Assembly (NCBI RefSeq): GCF_046614675.1 | Contig: NZ_JBKKJT010000002.1 | Coordinates: forward strand, 248,001-312,000 | DNA from: Chryseobacterium cupriresistens | GTDB taxonomy: Bacteria; Bacteroidota; Bacteroidia; Flavobacteriales; Weeksellaceae | Reading direction: 5' to 3' | DNA length: 64,000 bases | Shown: positions 9,277-17,655 of the stretch, piece by piece | Layout: each line of letters starts with the position of its first letter | Numbering within the stretch: position 1 is the stretch's first letter | The notes under the pieces: model-generated | The model's database searches: none | The model's input: the letters and a program-made list of their open reading frames with translations, nothing else | Told to the model about the DNA's origin: nothing | Made by a program: the position numbers and the translations under genes

Positions 9277-10029
9277 TTAAAACCGATATCCAATGGAAAG
9301 CCCGCTTCTGAAGCCTGCCCACGGCCCGTCTACTTTTATTCTGGCACCATTGGCATTGGTTTCTACGGTATACTTAACAAATGGAATGTCCAGATTTTCA
9401 ATTTCCTTTTTAAGCTGAGCCTGCATATCAGGCGTCAGTACATAATCCGAGGTCATGGTAAAATCACCTTTTCCGCTTCCGTAATGGGCTCCAGCGATCC
9501 AGAAATCAAGGACAAGATTCTGGCTTCTGGTCAGAAAGAATTGTACCCCAACCATTAATCCACCACTGTTTCCATTGGTGTCCCCCTGTCCTTTGAGTGG
9601 AATTGGATAGGTAACTCCATTCGGACCCTTATAATCATAATAAAAATCAAAAGTATTGGAAGTAACACTTGAGTACCGGTAATAAGGAGCAAAATAAAAT
9701 CCTTTTCCATAGCCTTTACCGATATAAAATCTTGGTTCAATGGTGAAATTGGTTGCTTTTACTCTAAGATTCTGGAATCTTTTTTCATCTTCATCTTTCA
9801 GAAAAGCATTAATGAAAGGTACTTTTCCTTCAGGCATTGTGCCGAAACCGAGATTCACAGAAAACCATTGGCTGATAGCTCTTTCATAAGACAGATTGAT
9901 ATTTCTGAACGTATAAGCCGTGACATTGGTCTTGATGATATTCATCTTCTCTGCCGGGCTGTTCTGAATTTCCTGAGCTCCCAGGACCGAAAACAGGAAG
10001 TACGGAATTACTATGAATGCTTTTTTCAT
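9277..10029 (-). CDS. Outer-membrane beta-barrel protein, DUF3575-like
   Basis: 250 residues with a signal peptide (about 1-18, ending LGAQ) and alternating hydrophobic strands rich in aromatic residues (FTIEPRFYIG, GFYFAPYYRYSS, GLMVGVQFFL), ending in YRF as expected for an outer-membrane barrel. The opening TNVTAYTFRNINLSYERAI resembles DUF3575 proteins. No ligand can be inferred. It is divergent from the TonB-dependent receptor-like gene at 10193, with a 163-base shared spacer. Confidence 0.72.
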   Translation of the reverse strand: MKKAFIVIPYFLFSVLGAQEIQNSPAEKMNIIKTNVTAYTFRNINLSYERAISQWFSVNLGFGTMPEGKVPFINAFLKDEDEKRFQNLRVKATNFTIEPRFYIGKGYGKGFYFAPYYRYSSVTSNTFDFYYDYKGPNGVTYPIPLKGQGDTNGNSGGLMVGVQFFLTRSQNLVLDFWIAGAHYGSGKGDFTMTSDYVLTPDMQAQLKKEIENLDIPFVKYTVETNANGARIKVDGPWAGFRSGLSIGYRF

Positions 10030-10192
10030 GACTCAATATTTTGTGATGTAAAAAAATACCAGCAAAAAACGGGCTGAATTTAACATAATAAATGGAAAAT
10101 AAAAAAATATGTTGATTTTTTAATTGTTTGCTGTTATTAATGTAATAGTCATCAGCCATTGATTGTCCTACTAGTATAATTCATCTTCAGAC

Positions 10193-12277
10193 ATGAAAAA
10201 AACTATATATACCATCTTCTTTCTTTGCAGTGCTTTTATGTTTTCACAGGAGAAGAAAAATGATACGGCTGATGTAGGGACAACCAAAGAAATTCAGGAA
10301 GTTATTTTAAAATCACAACGTAAAAAACAGTTTGCAGACAAAGCTGTTTATACTTTTGATAAAGAAGCGCTTGCCAGAGCACGCTATGCAAAAGATTTAC
10401 TTAGCACACTCCCGGAGTTACAACTGAATCCCGTAGAAAATACCATTACCAGTACGAAAGGCGGAACCACACTATTCCTTATCAACGGGATTGAAGCTAC
10501 AGATATGCAGATCCGAAGTGTTGCGCCCGGTGAAGTGGTGAAAGTAGAATATTATGACATTCCGCCAGCGAGATGGGCTACGAGAGCAGATACGGTAGTT
10601 AATATTCTGACAAGATCCACAGAAACAGGGTATGTTTTCGGGGCTGATGTATCTACGGCTTTGAATACCGGATTTGTGAACGGTTCTGCCTACGCCAATT
10701 ATACTAAAGGGAAAAATAATTTCGGACTGGAATATTCCCTTAATCTTAGGGATTATAATGACAGAAGAGTCAACAGCATCTATGATTATCAGCTGAACGG
10801 GAAGCATTACCGGTCTGATGAAAACCGCAAAGATCATTTTGGATATACCTTCCAGAGTATAGCTTTGCGCTATACGAGACTTGTTCCCGATGACTATGCT
10901 TTTCAGGCTAAACTTAATATGGATATTTTCAGCAGGTTTTCGAAAGGAACAGGACAGAGCGTCTTTACCGAAGATTATCTGAAAGAAGAACACAATATGT
11001 TTAAAAATAATGGCTCGGATTATGTGATTCCTAAGCTGGATCTATATTATTCTAAAAAGATTGGTGAAAAAGATGAGTTGAGTATTAATGTAGTAGGTTC
11101 TCATTACACCACCAATACCACAGAAACGGCCAAAGAATGGATTGTTGGTTCGGGATTGTCTGTATATGACAATGATATGGTATTGAAAGCAAAGCAAACA
11201 AGTTTGGTTGGGGAACTTGCGCATATGCATGATTTCACGGCTGGAAAACTTTCGTCCGGATACCGGATTTCAAGGTCTTCTATTTCCAATGATCTGAATA
11301 ATCTTGCCGGATACTCTCAATATAATGTTACTTATCTGGAACAGTATTTTTATACTGAATTTGCAGGAAAAGCAGATCAATTCAGTTATCGTATCGGAGC
11401 AGGGCTTACCAATATTCACAATAAAAGTGCAGAAAATACTTTTGATGAATGGACTTTTACTCCAAAGGTTATTTTAGCTTATCAGCTTAAAGGGAATCAG
11501 AACCTACGTTTTACAGCAAGTTATAATCCGGTAAGTCCATGGAGTAATGCTTTGAGTAGCAATGTGGTGCAGCTGGCTCCTAATATTGTTCAGAGGGGAA
11601 ACCCCTTTTTACAATCTCAGCAGGTTTTTTCTAATAACCTGACTTATTCTTTTAATAATAAGTATTTTGATTTTAATGCAGGCTTATTTTACCGGTATAC
11701 CAACAGGGTAATCAATCAGTACTACGTTCACGATGAGGTGTTGAATGGATATGCCCTGACTTATGAAAACGGGAAGAATGCTCAGAGATATGGAGTTCAG
11801 TTAACAGGATCTTATAAACCTTTCGGAAATACTCTTTTGGTCATAAAAGCTGTAATCACACCAACATCTGAAACAGTAAGAACTAGTAAAGGTGCTCTGA
11901 TAAAAAATGACTATTTAGGAAATTACTTTTCGCTTTCTTCAGAATATAAATCTTTCTCTGTTCAGTACCAGTTCAATATTCCGGTATACAGCCTTAATGG
12001 AGCATTTCTTAATACGAATGAAAACCAGAATAATATTTTTGTGAGCTATAAACATAAGAACTGGACATTTTCTACAGGAATGTACTGGATAGGAATGCCT
12101 TCGGAATATAAAACGAAAAGCCTACCGGAAAGTCTCGTAGATTATAAAGTTCATACACAGATTATGAACAACAAATCCATGTTTGTATTAGGACTGAGCT
12201 ATGATTTCTCGAAAGGGAAAAAGACAGAAATTCAGCGAAAGCTTAATAATGATACTGCACCTGCAGCTACCTTTTAG
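10193..12277 (+). CDS. TonB-dependent receptor-like outer-membrane protein
   Basis: 694 residues. A signal peptide (ending MFSQ) is followed by a plug-like domain (about 40-130; LLSTLPELQLNPVENTITSTK, FLINGIEATDMQIRSV, VVNILTR) and a long barrel. It resembles the shorter 'outer membrane beta-barrel' TonB-receptor branch of Flavobacteriia, without an N-terminal carboxypeptidase-like domain. The C-terminus does not end in the usual aromatic residue strand but in a polar tail (TAPAATF). The ligand is unknown; siderophore or peptide uptake is possible. Confidence 0.8.
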   Translation: MKKTIYTIFFLCSAFMFSQEKKNDTADVGTTKEIQEVILKSQRKKQFADKAVYTFDKEALARARYAKDLLSTLPELQLNPVENTITSTKGGTTLFLINGIEATDMQIRSVAPGEVVKVEYYDIPPARWATRADTVVNILTRSTETGYVFGADVSTALNTGFVNGSAYANYTKGKNNFGLEYSLNLRDYNDRRVNSIYDYQLNGKHYRSDENRKDHFGYTFQSIALRYTRLVPDDYAFQAKLNMDIFSRFSKGTGQSVFTEDYLKEEHNMFKNNGSDYVIPKLDLYYSKKIGEKDELSINVVGSHYTTNTTETAKEWIVGSGLSVYDNDMVLKAKQTSLVGELAHMHDFTAGKLSSGYRISRSSISNDLNNLAGYSQYNVTYLEQYFYTEFAGKADQFSYRIGAGLTNIHNKSAENTFDEWTFTPKVILAYQLKGNQNLRFTASYNPVSPWSNALSSNVVQLAPNIVQRGNPFLQSQQVFSNNLTYSFNNKYFDFNAGLFYRYTNRVINQYYVHDEVLNGYALTYENGKNAQRYGVQLTGSYKPFGNTLLVIKAVITPTSETVRTSKGALIKNDYLGNYFSLSSEYKSFSVQYQFNIPVYSLNGAFLNTNENQNNIFVSYKHKNWTFSTGMYWIGMPSEYKTKSLPESLVDYKVHTQIMNNKSMFVLGLSYDFSKGKKTEIQRKLNNDTAPAATF

Positions 12278-12300
12278 ATGCTAATTTGAATGTTAATAAG

Positions 12301-12338
12301 AAATCCCCGCTCATTTGTAGGAGTGGGGATTTTGTTTT
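12301..12338. terminator. Bidirectional terminator between convergent genes
   Basis: AAATCCCCGCTC pairs with GAGTGGGGATTT around an 8-base loop, with T runs on either strand. It separates the receptor gene (plus) from the T9SS cargo gene (minus). Confidence 0.85.
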
Positions 12339-12339
12339 A

Positions 12340-13338
12340 TTATTTCTTAATGAATTTTGTGTTCTTTGTATCTGCAGCATTTTTTCCGCTGATCTGAATG
12401 AAATAAGATGCTGGCGGAAGATCTGAAATCTGTATGTTTCCGGATTTTACATCTGAAGTTTTAACCAGTTTACCATCCAGGCTGTAAATATCTGCTTTGG
12501 AATAGTTATCCGTATTTCCTTTGAAACCGATAAAATCCTGTGCAGGATTAGGATAAACCACTAAGTTTTCTTTTTTTACTGCACTGTTTACGCCCAGGAA
12601 TGTTTCACTTAATGCAAATGTAGTTTTTACATTCTGGTTGATGCTCAACAGTGGAATACTGATATTTCCGCTTGTAGAATTAAGCAGGGCATATCTGTGA
12701 GAAGCATCGTAATAAGAATAGGCTGTATTGGTTATTGCTCCGATAGGGTTAGAATAAGTAACATCCAGAGATGAATACAGGTTGAAATTCTGTGTGAATT
12801 TTACTCTAAGAACATTAGTGTATGTTTGATTGCCTATAATTAAAGTTCCATATGCATCAGCAATGGCAGTCATTGTACCACTGAATAATCCGCTGGCAGA
12901 AGATGAGGAAAAAGTACCTTTGGCGGTGTCGTTCTGTGTTGCTCCGTACGTTGTTGGATAATTAATATGAGTACCGTTATCCACACTAAAGTTTAAAGTG
13001 GCCTGTGTATTTACAATTCCTGTAATTTCCAGTTTAGAAGTTGAAGCTTTGTAATAAACGGTTGTTGCTCCGTCTACCATTTTAAGAGTAGAACCCGGGA
13101 AAGTTGCTATTTCAGTAGAACTAGGAGTTGAATACGTTGTTTGTGATGCTGCTCCCATCGTAAGCCCGCCATTGGAAAATGTTGCGTTAGGACCTGTTGC
13201 AGAGTTGTTTACGGTGCCGGCTGTGTTGTTGTAATTAACAATATTTCCGGAAATAGGGTCATTGGCTGCTTTTGTAAGCGTGATCTGCGCAGACATCATG
13301 GCAGATGCTCCTAGTAAAAGGAGTAGAGATTTTTTCAT
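12340..13338 (-). CDS. Secreted protein with T9SS type A sorting domain
   Basis: 332 residues. Signal peptide MKKSLLLLLGASAMMSA, then a Ser/Thr/Asn-rich beta-type body with no recognised domain (about 20-250), then a classical C-terminal sorting domain (VVYPNPAQDFIGF, SKADIYSLDGKLVKT, YFIQISGK, FIKK). It should be exported by Sec and then across the outer membrane by the type IX system. The body has no visible enzyme motif, so it may be structural or adhesive. Confidence 0.85.
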   Translation of the reverse strand: MKKSLLLLLGASAMMSAQITLTKAANDPISGNIVNYNNTAGTVNNSATGPNATFSNGGLTMGAASQTTYSTPSSTEIATFPGSTLKMVDGATTVYYKASTSKLEITGIVNTQATLNFSVDNGTHINYPTTYGATQNDTAKGTFSSSSASGLFSGTMTAIADAYGTLIIGNQTYTNVLRVKFTQNFNLYSSLDVTYSNPIGAITNTAYSYYDASHRYALLNSTSGNISIPLLSINQNVKTTFALSETFLGVNSAVKKENLVVYPNPAQDFIGFKGNTDNYSKADIYSLDGKLVKTSDVKSGNIQISDLPPASYFIQISGKNAADTKNTKFIKK

Positions 13339-13411
13339 AGTCAGAATTTTTTTGTTAAAAATAATTAAAAAATAGTATTCAAATGTTAATTTTTTTTCTT
13401 TTTAATTATAT

Positions 13412-13448
13412 TTTTAATAAAAACGCCTGCTGATCGAATCAACAGGCG
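13412..13448 (-). terminator. Rho-independent terminator after ribB
   Basis: On the minus strand a CGCCTGTTGAT / ATCAGCAGGCG stem with a short loop is followed by TTTTTATT, 26 bases after the ribB stop. Confidence 0.85.
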
Positions 13449-13473
13449 GTCTGTGCGTTAAAAATGCTTGGGT

Positions 13474-14121
13474 TTAATTGCTTATTACCATTTTACGGTA
13501 AGCATAAATATCTTCAATGGTTACGACACTCATATCTTTTTTGATGGCAAAGTCTACAATTTCAGGGAGCCTTGCCATGGAACCGTCTTCATTTGTCAGT
13601 TCACAAAGTACGGCATCTTCACCAAGATTGGCCATTTTTACAAGATCTACACTGCCTTCGGTATGTCCACGCCTTTCAAATACACCATCTTTTCTTGCAA
13701 TCAGAGGAAAAACATGGCCCGGACTTGCAATATGTTCTGCCTGAGCATTTGCTGCTACAGCAGTTCTGATTGTTGTCACGCGGTCTTTGGCAGAAACTCC
13801 CGATTCCACACCTTCTCTTGCCTCAATGGAAATCGTGAATGCGGTCTGGTTTTTTGAATTGTTGTTTTCCACCATCGGACGAAGATTAAGGTGGCGGCTT
13901 TTTTCCTCGGAAATACAAAGGCAGACGATACCGCTGCATTCGCGGATCAGAAGTGCCATATCCTGTTCTGTAATAGTGGAGGCGGGAAAGATGATATCAC
14001 CCTCATTTTCGCGGTTTTCATCATCTACCAGTAGAATACCTTTTCCCTGCTGTAATGTCTGAAGTGCTTTTTCTACACGTTCTTTGGAGGTTGCTCCGAA
14101 TTGTTCTAATAATTTTTCCAT
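13474..14121 (-). CDS. ribB: 3,4-dihydroxy-2-butanone 4-phosphate synthase
   Basis: 215 residues, the usual size of a free-standing DHBP synthase with no fused GTP cyclohydrolase II. It converts ribulose 5-phosphate to formate and the four-carbon unit used for riboflavin. The acidic metal-binding loop DDENRENEGDIIFPAS (about 34-49), the substrate loop RRGHTEGSVDL and a C-terminal VTIEDIYAYR are all intact. The gene follows an FMN riboswitch on the same strand, so expression should fall when FMN is abundant. No other rib genes are adjacent. Confidence 0.96.
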   Translation of the reverse strand: MEKLLEQFGATSKERVEKALQTLQQGKGILLVDDENRENEGDIIFPASTITEQDMALLIRECSGIVCLCISEEKSRHLNLRPMVENNNSKNQTAFTISIEAREGVESGVSAKDRVTTIRTAVAANAQAEHIASPGHVFPLIARKDGVFERRGHTEGSVDLVKMANLGEDAVLCELTNEDGSMARLPEIVDFAIKKDMSVVTIEDIYAYRKMVISN

Positions 14122-14220
14122 GTTATTTTACTTTTAAAAGTTAAAATACACTTCGGTACATGGAAATGAAATACAACGCAACAAGAGTCCATAAGGAATC
14201 TTATTGGTCATCTCATTTTC

Positions 14221-14334
14221 TTCTCCCATCCAGACTTTAACTGTCGGTTCCGGAATTTCACCAGATCAGTCCCTTCCGAAGAAAGGAGTCGCGGACTGTA
14301 ACCGCCGGTAGGGAATTTCACCCTGCCCCGAAGA
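14221..14334 (-). ncRNA. FMN riboswitch (RFN element)
   Basis: Read on the minus strand, the stretch carries the conserved RFN blocks in order: GGGGCAGGGTGAAATTCCC, CCGGCGGTTACAGTCCGCGA, GATCTGGTGAAATTCCGG, CCGACAGTTAAAGTCTGG and a closing ATGGGAGAA that pairs with the 5' end. It lies about 100 bases before the ribB start, leaving room for an expression platform at 14122-14220. No clear long T-run terminator is visible there, so control may be at translation. Confidence 0.96.
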
Positions 14335-14484
14335 AAACTTATACTAAGTTTTGCTGTATGTTGTAATTAAATTTTTATTTCATTAATAGTATTTAACGCA
14401 CAGACCGCTAATTTCGGGAAGTTTTTTGAATTGGAGAAGCTTTTTAATTATATTTAAGCAGTAACTCTTTTTGAAATTAAATTT

Positions 14485-14838
14485 TCAGACTGTTCTTAGT
14501 ATTTTTTCCATCTTCTTTCCTTTGGCCAGTTCATCAATCAGTTTATCCAGATACCGGATGTTTCTCATGAGTTCATCTTCAATTTCTTCCACACGATATC
14601 CGCAGATGACTCCTTTGATCAATGAAACATTTGGATTGAGTTGAGGTGCCTGTTCAAAGAAAGTTTTAAAGTCGGTTTTGTTGTTAAGGATGTTCTGCAG
14701 ATCACTTTCATCATATCCCGTCAGCCAGAATATGATTTCATGCACTTCTTCTCTGCTGCGTCCCTTTTTCTCAGCTTTTTGAAGGTAATGTGGATAAACA
14801 CTGGCAAAAGCCGTGGTGAAAATTTTAGTATTCTGCAT
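14485..14838 (-). CDS. DUF2200 family protein
   Basis: 117 residues from the ATG at 14838 (MQNTKIFTTAFASVYPHYLQKAEKKGRS). This start matches the family opening; a longer frame upstream would overlap the previous gene. The protein carries the expected DUF2200 features: an EEVHEIIFWLTGYDE segment, FFEQAPQLNPN and a C-terminal DKLIDELAKGKKMEKIL. It is soluble, with no signal peptide. It lies 41 bases behind the WD40-like gene on the same strand and is probably cotranscribed. Biochemical role unknown. Confidence 0.85.
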   Translation of the reverse strand: MQNTKIFTTAFASVYPHYLQKAEKKGRSREEVHEIIFWLTGYDESDLQNILNNKTDFKTFFEQAPQLNPNVSLIKGVICGYRVEEIEDELMRNIRYLDKLIDELAKGKKMEKILRTV

Positions 14839-14879
14839 GACTTTATTGTTATTAATTAATATTGAGAATAAGATTTTAA

Positions 14880-16124
14880 TTACCACTTCCAGATCTGAGG
14901 CTCATCTTTCCAGATCAGCAGTCTGAACTCTTCATAATGTTTCCCATTGCCGATGGTGTGGGTATCTCTATGTCCTTTCTCTAGTTTTAATTTGTGTAAA
15001 ATACCTGAGTGTGCCGCTACCCACAGGGTTTCTTCATCATCAGAAAGTGCAATTCCTGTAATGGTAGACCCAAGGAAGTGTCTCCAAAGCTGATTTCCAT
15101 TCTTATCAAAAGCTTTGATATAGCCGTAAGCGTCTCCCAGAATATAATAATCTTTTATGGCAGCCCCTTCATAAACTCTCATTTCTTCATCAATGAAAGT
15201 AAAGTCTTCACTTTCTGTATACGCTTCAATATCAGCTCCTGCATATTGATCGGCATTGATTCCGATGGTAATTCCGTTGTAAAAGTGGCAGGAATTTGTA
15301 ATCAGTTGGCTGTCATCTTTTGCAAAAAGACAAAAATGTGGATAAGATGATTGTGGTCCTATAGATCCCACGGTATTGCCTTCGTGATCCAGTATTCTGT
15401 GATCATAGCACTGATCTCCTACTACGATATAAGAATTGTCGTTGGATAATGCTGCATTTTCCATGTCAATCTGAGAGCTCCAGTCTTCTTCATTGTCTTC
15501 ATTGATGGGATGGATGAGTTTTTTTTCAGTATTTGAAACCAGAAAAATTCCGTCTGAGGAAACAATCACAACTTTGCTTCCATCATTAAAAGGATATAAA
15601 TCTGTAATCCCGAAATCTGGGTTTTCATCCATTTCAAATTCATTGATAAGGTCTCCATTCCAACCTTTGTATAAAGATATTTTGTGAGCATCTGCAATGG
15701 CGAAAATGTTTTCCCGTTTGGATTTCCCGATAGCATGGATATTTTCATCGAGTTTTGTGACAATATCTTTATCAAGAAGATAAGCCTGTCTTTTTTCATA
15801 TGAAGTGCCTGTCAGGAAAACAATTTTTTCATCAGTGATAAAGTGCATATGCTCAATATTCTGAGCTTTATTTTCCATTAAGGGAATGATAGGAGCGTGA
15901 GCAGGTGGGAAATATTCTCTGAAGTTTTCTGTGTCTCCTTTTTTGTTGGCAGTTTTAAGCAGTTCAAAAACTTCGCGGGCAATATTGGCTCTTTTATCTT
16001 CAGGTTCTTCACCTTTCCAGTTTTCCCAGCCGTTTTTTTCACCAAACTCAACCATTTCATTGATGCCTTTTGCATAACGTTCCCCTTCTGAGAACCACTC
16101 TTTTTGGATTGTAGTGTTGTACAT
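14880..16124 (-). CDS. Beta-propeller (WD40/PQQ-like repeat) protein
   Basis: 414 residues with no signal peptide. A helical N-terminal 90 residues is followed by a series of about seven beta-blade units (MHFITDEKIVFLTG, NIFAIADAHKISLYKGW, KVVIVSSDGIFLVSN, DNSYIVVGDQCYDHRILD, DYYILGDAYGYIKAFDKNGNQLW, ETLWVAAHSGILHKLKLEKG), indicating a propeller fold. No catalytic residues are apparent, so a scaffold or binding role is likely. It is the first gene of a pair with the DUF2200 gene. Its upstream side is the DnaA-box region. Confidence 0.72.
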   Translation of the reverse strand: MYNTTIQKEWFSEGERYAKGINEMVEFGEKNGWENWKGEEPEDKRANIAREVFELLKTANKKGDTENFREYFPPAHAPIIPLMENKAQNIEHMHFITDEKIVFLTGTSYEKRQAYLLDKDIVTKLDENIHAIGKSKRENIFAIADAHKISLYKGWNGDLINEFEMDENPDFGITDLYPFNDGSKVVIVSSDGIFLVSNTEKKLIHPINEDNEEDWSSQIDMENAALSNDNSYIVVGDQCYDHRILDHEGNTVGSIGPQSSYPHFCLFAKDDSQLITNSCHFYNGITIGINADQYAGADIEAYTESEDFTFIDEEMRVYEGAAIKDYYILGDAYGYIKAFDKNGNQLWRHFLGSTITGIALSDDEETLWVAAHSGILHKLKLEKGHRDTHTIGNGKHYEEFRLLIWKDEPQIWKW

Positions 16125-16300
16125 TGAACTTTTTACATTAAAATTTTATTGAAATGAGGTTCTATCCCCTATCAACTAACTTACAAAAAATCTAATAATC
16201 CGGTATGAAAACAATTCCGGTAATTGGAGCAATTTATTTTGTCGATAACCTCTGGCATTTGCTTTAAAAATAATGCCTGCGAATAATAAGGTCAAAAAAA

Positions 16301-16589
16301 TGTGGATAAGTTATCCACAGAACTTATCCACATGATTTTTCATTGTGGAAAATCCATAAAAAACGGTATTCATTATAAAATAATGATTTATAGATATTTA
16401 TAAGGGATTTTTTAAATGACTTAAAAACTTATCCATAGTTTATCCACAATGGTAAAAAGAGATCATAGAAAGTTATCCACAAATAGTTGAAAATGTGGAT
16501 AACTGCCTGTTTTGATTTAAAATATTTAAAATCAATATTTTAATTGGATTCGATCGGTGTCCGAAAATTCTATTTTACACTTATCCACA
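16301..16589. other. DnaA-box cluster, candidate chromosomal origin (oriC)
   Basis: Seven perfect DnaA boxes (TTATCCACA or its complement) lie at 16301-16309(-), 16311-16319(+), 16324-16332(+), 16440-16448(+), 16473-16481(+), 16494-16502(-) and 16581-16589(+). One-mismatch boxes lie at 16344-16352(-) and 16429-16437(+). The first two form a 19-bp palindrome. An A/T-rich segment at 16509-16545 could be the unwinding element. The whole lies in a 476-base gap without genes. Against a bidirectional origin: most genes to the right run on the minus strand and dnaA is not in the window. It could be another DnaA-titration site. Confidence 0.72.
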
Positions 16590-16600
16590 AAATTGGGCTT

Positions 16601-17104
16601 TTATTGCTGATCTTTATAAATATTCCAGAAATTAAAATCGGTCATAGGAGCATCAGTGATTCCGATGTTTCTTCCCATCGTTACGATTTGTCCTCTGTGA
16701 TACGTGCTGTGAAGAATAGCATGCTGGATGTATTCGTATTTGGAAAAATCACACTGAAACCACTGAGATTCTATTTTTACATTTTTTGAAAGATCTTCTT
16801 CAGATAAACTTTCCACATAATCTACCAGTTTCTGCGAGTTGTTTTTTATGGCATTGAAAACATCTTCTTTGCTGGTAGTCTCTGCTGTTTTTACAAAATC
16901 AAAATCATCCTTTTCAGAAATATGACTCCACCAATATTCCTGGGTTTGCCAGATGTGGTGTAACGTTTTTAAAATTGTCGGAAAACTGGAAATGGTTTCC
17001 TGATTCAGCTGTTCGTCAGACTTTGTGGATAGCCAGTCGATGTATTTATTGACTACCCAGTTGTTGTACTGTGCACTTTTGCTGACTAATGTTTTTAAGC
17101 TCAT
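16601..17104 (-). CDS. DinB-like putative metal-dependent protein
   Basis: 167 residues, all-helical, matching the DinB/YfiT four-helix bundle. Metal-binding histidines are visible in TLHHIWQTQEYWW (about 47-59) and near the C-terminus in HAILHSTYHRGQIV. Family members act as thiol-dependent S-transferases or are uncharacterised. It ends 12 bases from the last DnaA box. The neighbouring CHMI-like gene lies 36 bases upstream and may be cotranscribed. Confidence 0.85.
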   Translation of the reverse strand: MSLKTLVSKSAQYNNWVVNKYIDWLSTKSDEQLNQETISSFPTILKTLHHIWQTQEYWWSHISEKDDFDFVKTAETTSKEDVFNAIKNNSQKLVDYVESLSEEDLSKNVKIESQWFQCDFSKYEYIQHAILHSTYHRGQIVTMGRNIGITDAPMTDFNFWNIYKDQQ

Positions 17105-17140
17105 ATTATTAATGTTTAGTTGTGTGTGTAAAGGTGAATG

Positions 17141-17524
17141 TTATAAACCAAAATGCCTGTCCTGGTCTGAATTTTCAGGATTAATGAGTGCTTTGTTGCT
17201 GTAGGTCGCTGCTTCGAAATCATTGATATTGACAGAAAGAAAAGAAATATCAGGCAGCAATTCTGAAAGCTGGTTACAGATCTGCTTCGAAAGATCTGCT
17301 TTTTGTTCTGTATTGCGCCCCTGCATGATATACCCAAACACATGTAGAAAATTTTTCTTACCTGTGCCTAATTTGTAATACTGATAGGGTTGAAGTCTTA
17401 CTTTGATGTCATTGGGAGCAAACAGTCCTGTTCCGTCTGCCGCTTCATAAACTGCATCCATCAATTCATCGGGTGTTCTCTGCTGAAGAATATCCTGTGA
17501 ACAATCTATTATAAAATGGGGCAT
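17141..17524 (-). CDS. 5-carboxymethyl-2-hydroxymuconate isomerase (CHMI) family protein
   Basis: 127 residues, the normal length for the family. It opens with MPHFIIDCSQDIL, keeping the tautomerase-fold Pro immediately after Met, the likely catalytic base. The C-terminal half LSKQICNQLSELLPDISFLSVNINDFE also fits. In 4-hydroxyphenylacetate breakdown this enzyme is HpaF, but no other hpa genes are nearby, so it may serve a different keto-enol substrate. Confidence 0.78.
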   Translation of the reverse strand: MPHFIIDCSQDILQQRTPDELMDAVYEAADGTGLFAPNDIKVRLQPYQYYKLGTGKKNFLHVFGYIMQGRNTEQKADLSKQICNQLSELLPDISFLSVNINDFEAATYSNKALINPENSDQDRHFGL

Positions 17525-17584
17525 AGATTCTATTTTGTGTTTGATTTTGTGTGAGATAAAAATAATAAAAAATAGTAATGGAAA

Positions 17585-17620
17585 TTAAAAATAAAAACCG
17601 TTTTGAAAACAAAACGGCTT
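17585..17620 (-). terminator. Terminator after the serine hydrolase gene
   Basis: On the minus strand an AGCCGTTTTG / CAAAACGGTT-type stem with a short loop is followed by TTTTATTTTT, 36 bases after the stop at 17656. Confidence 0.75.
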
Positions 17621-17655
17621 TAAAATATGTATTTTTTACTTTGTGAATACTGGTT

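Noticed and set aside
14839..14886. Longer N-terminus for DUF2200
   Set aside because: It overlaps the previous gene's end and lacks the family opening, which begins at 14838.
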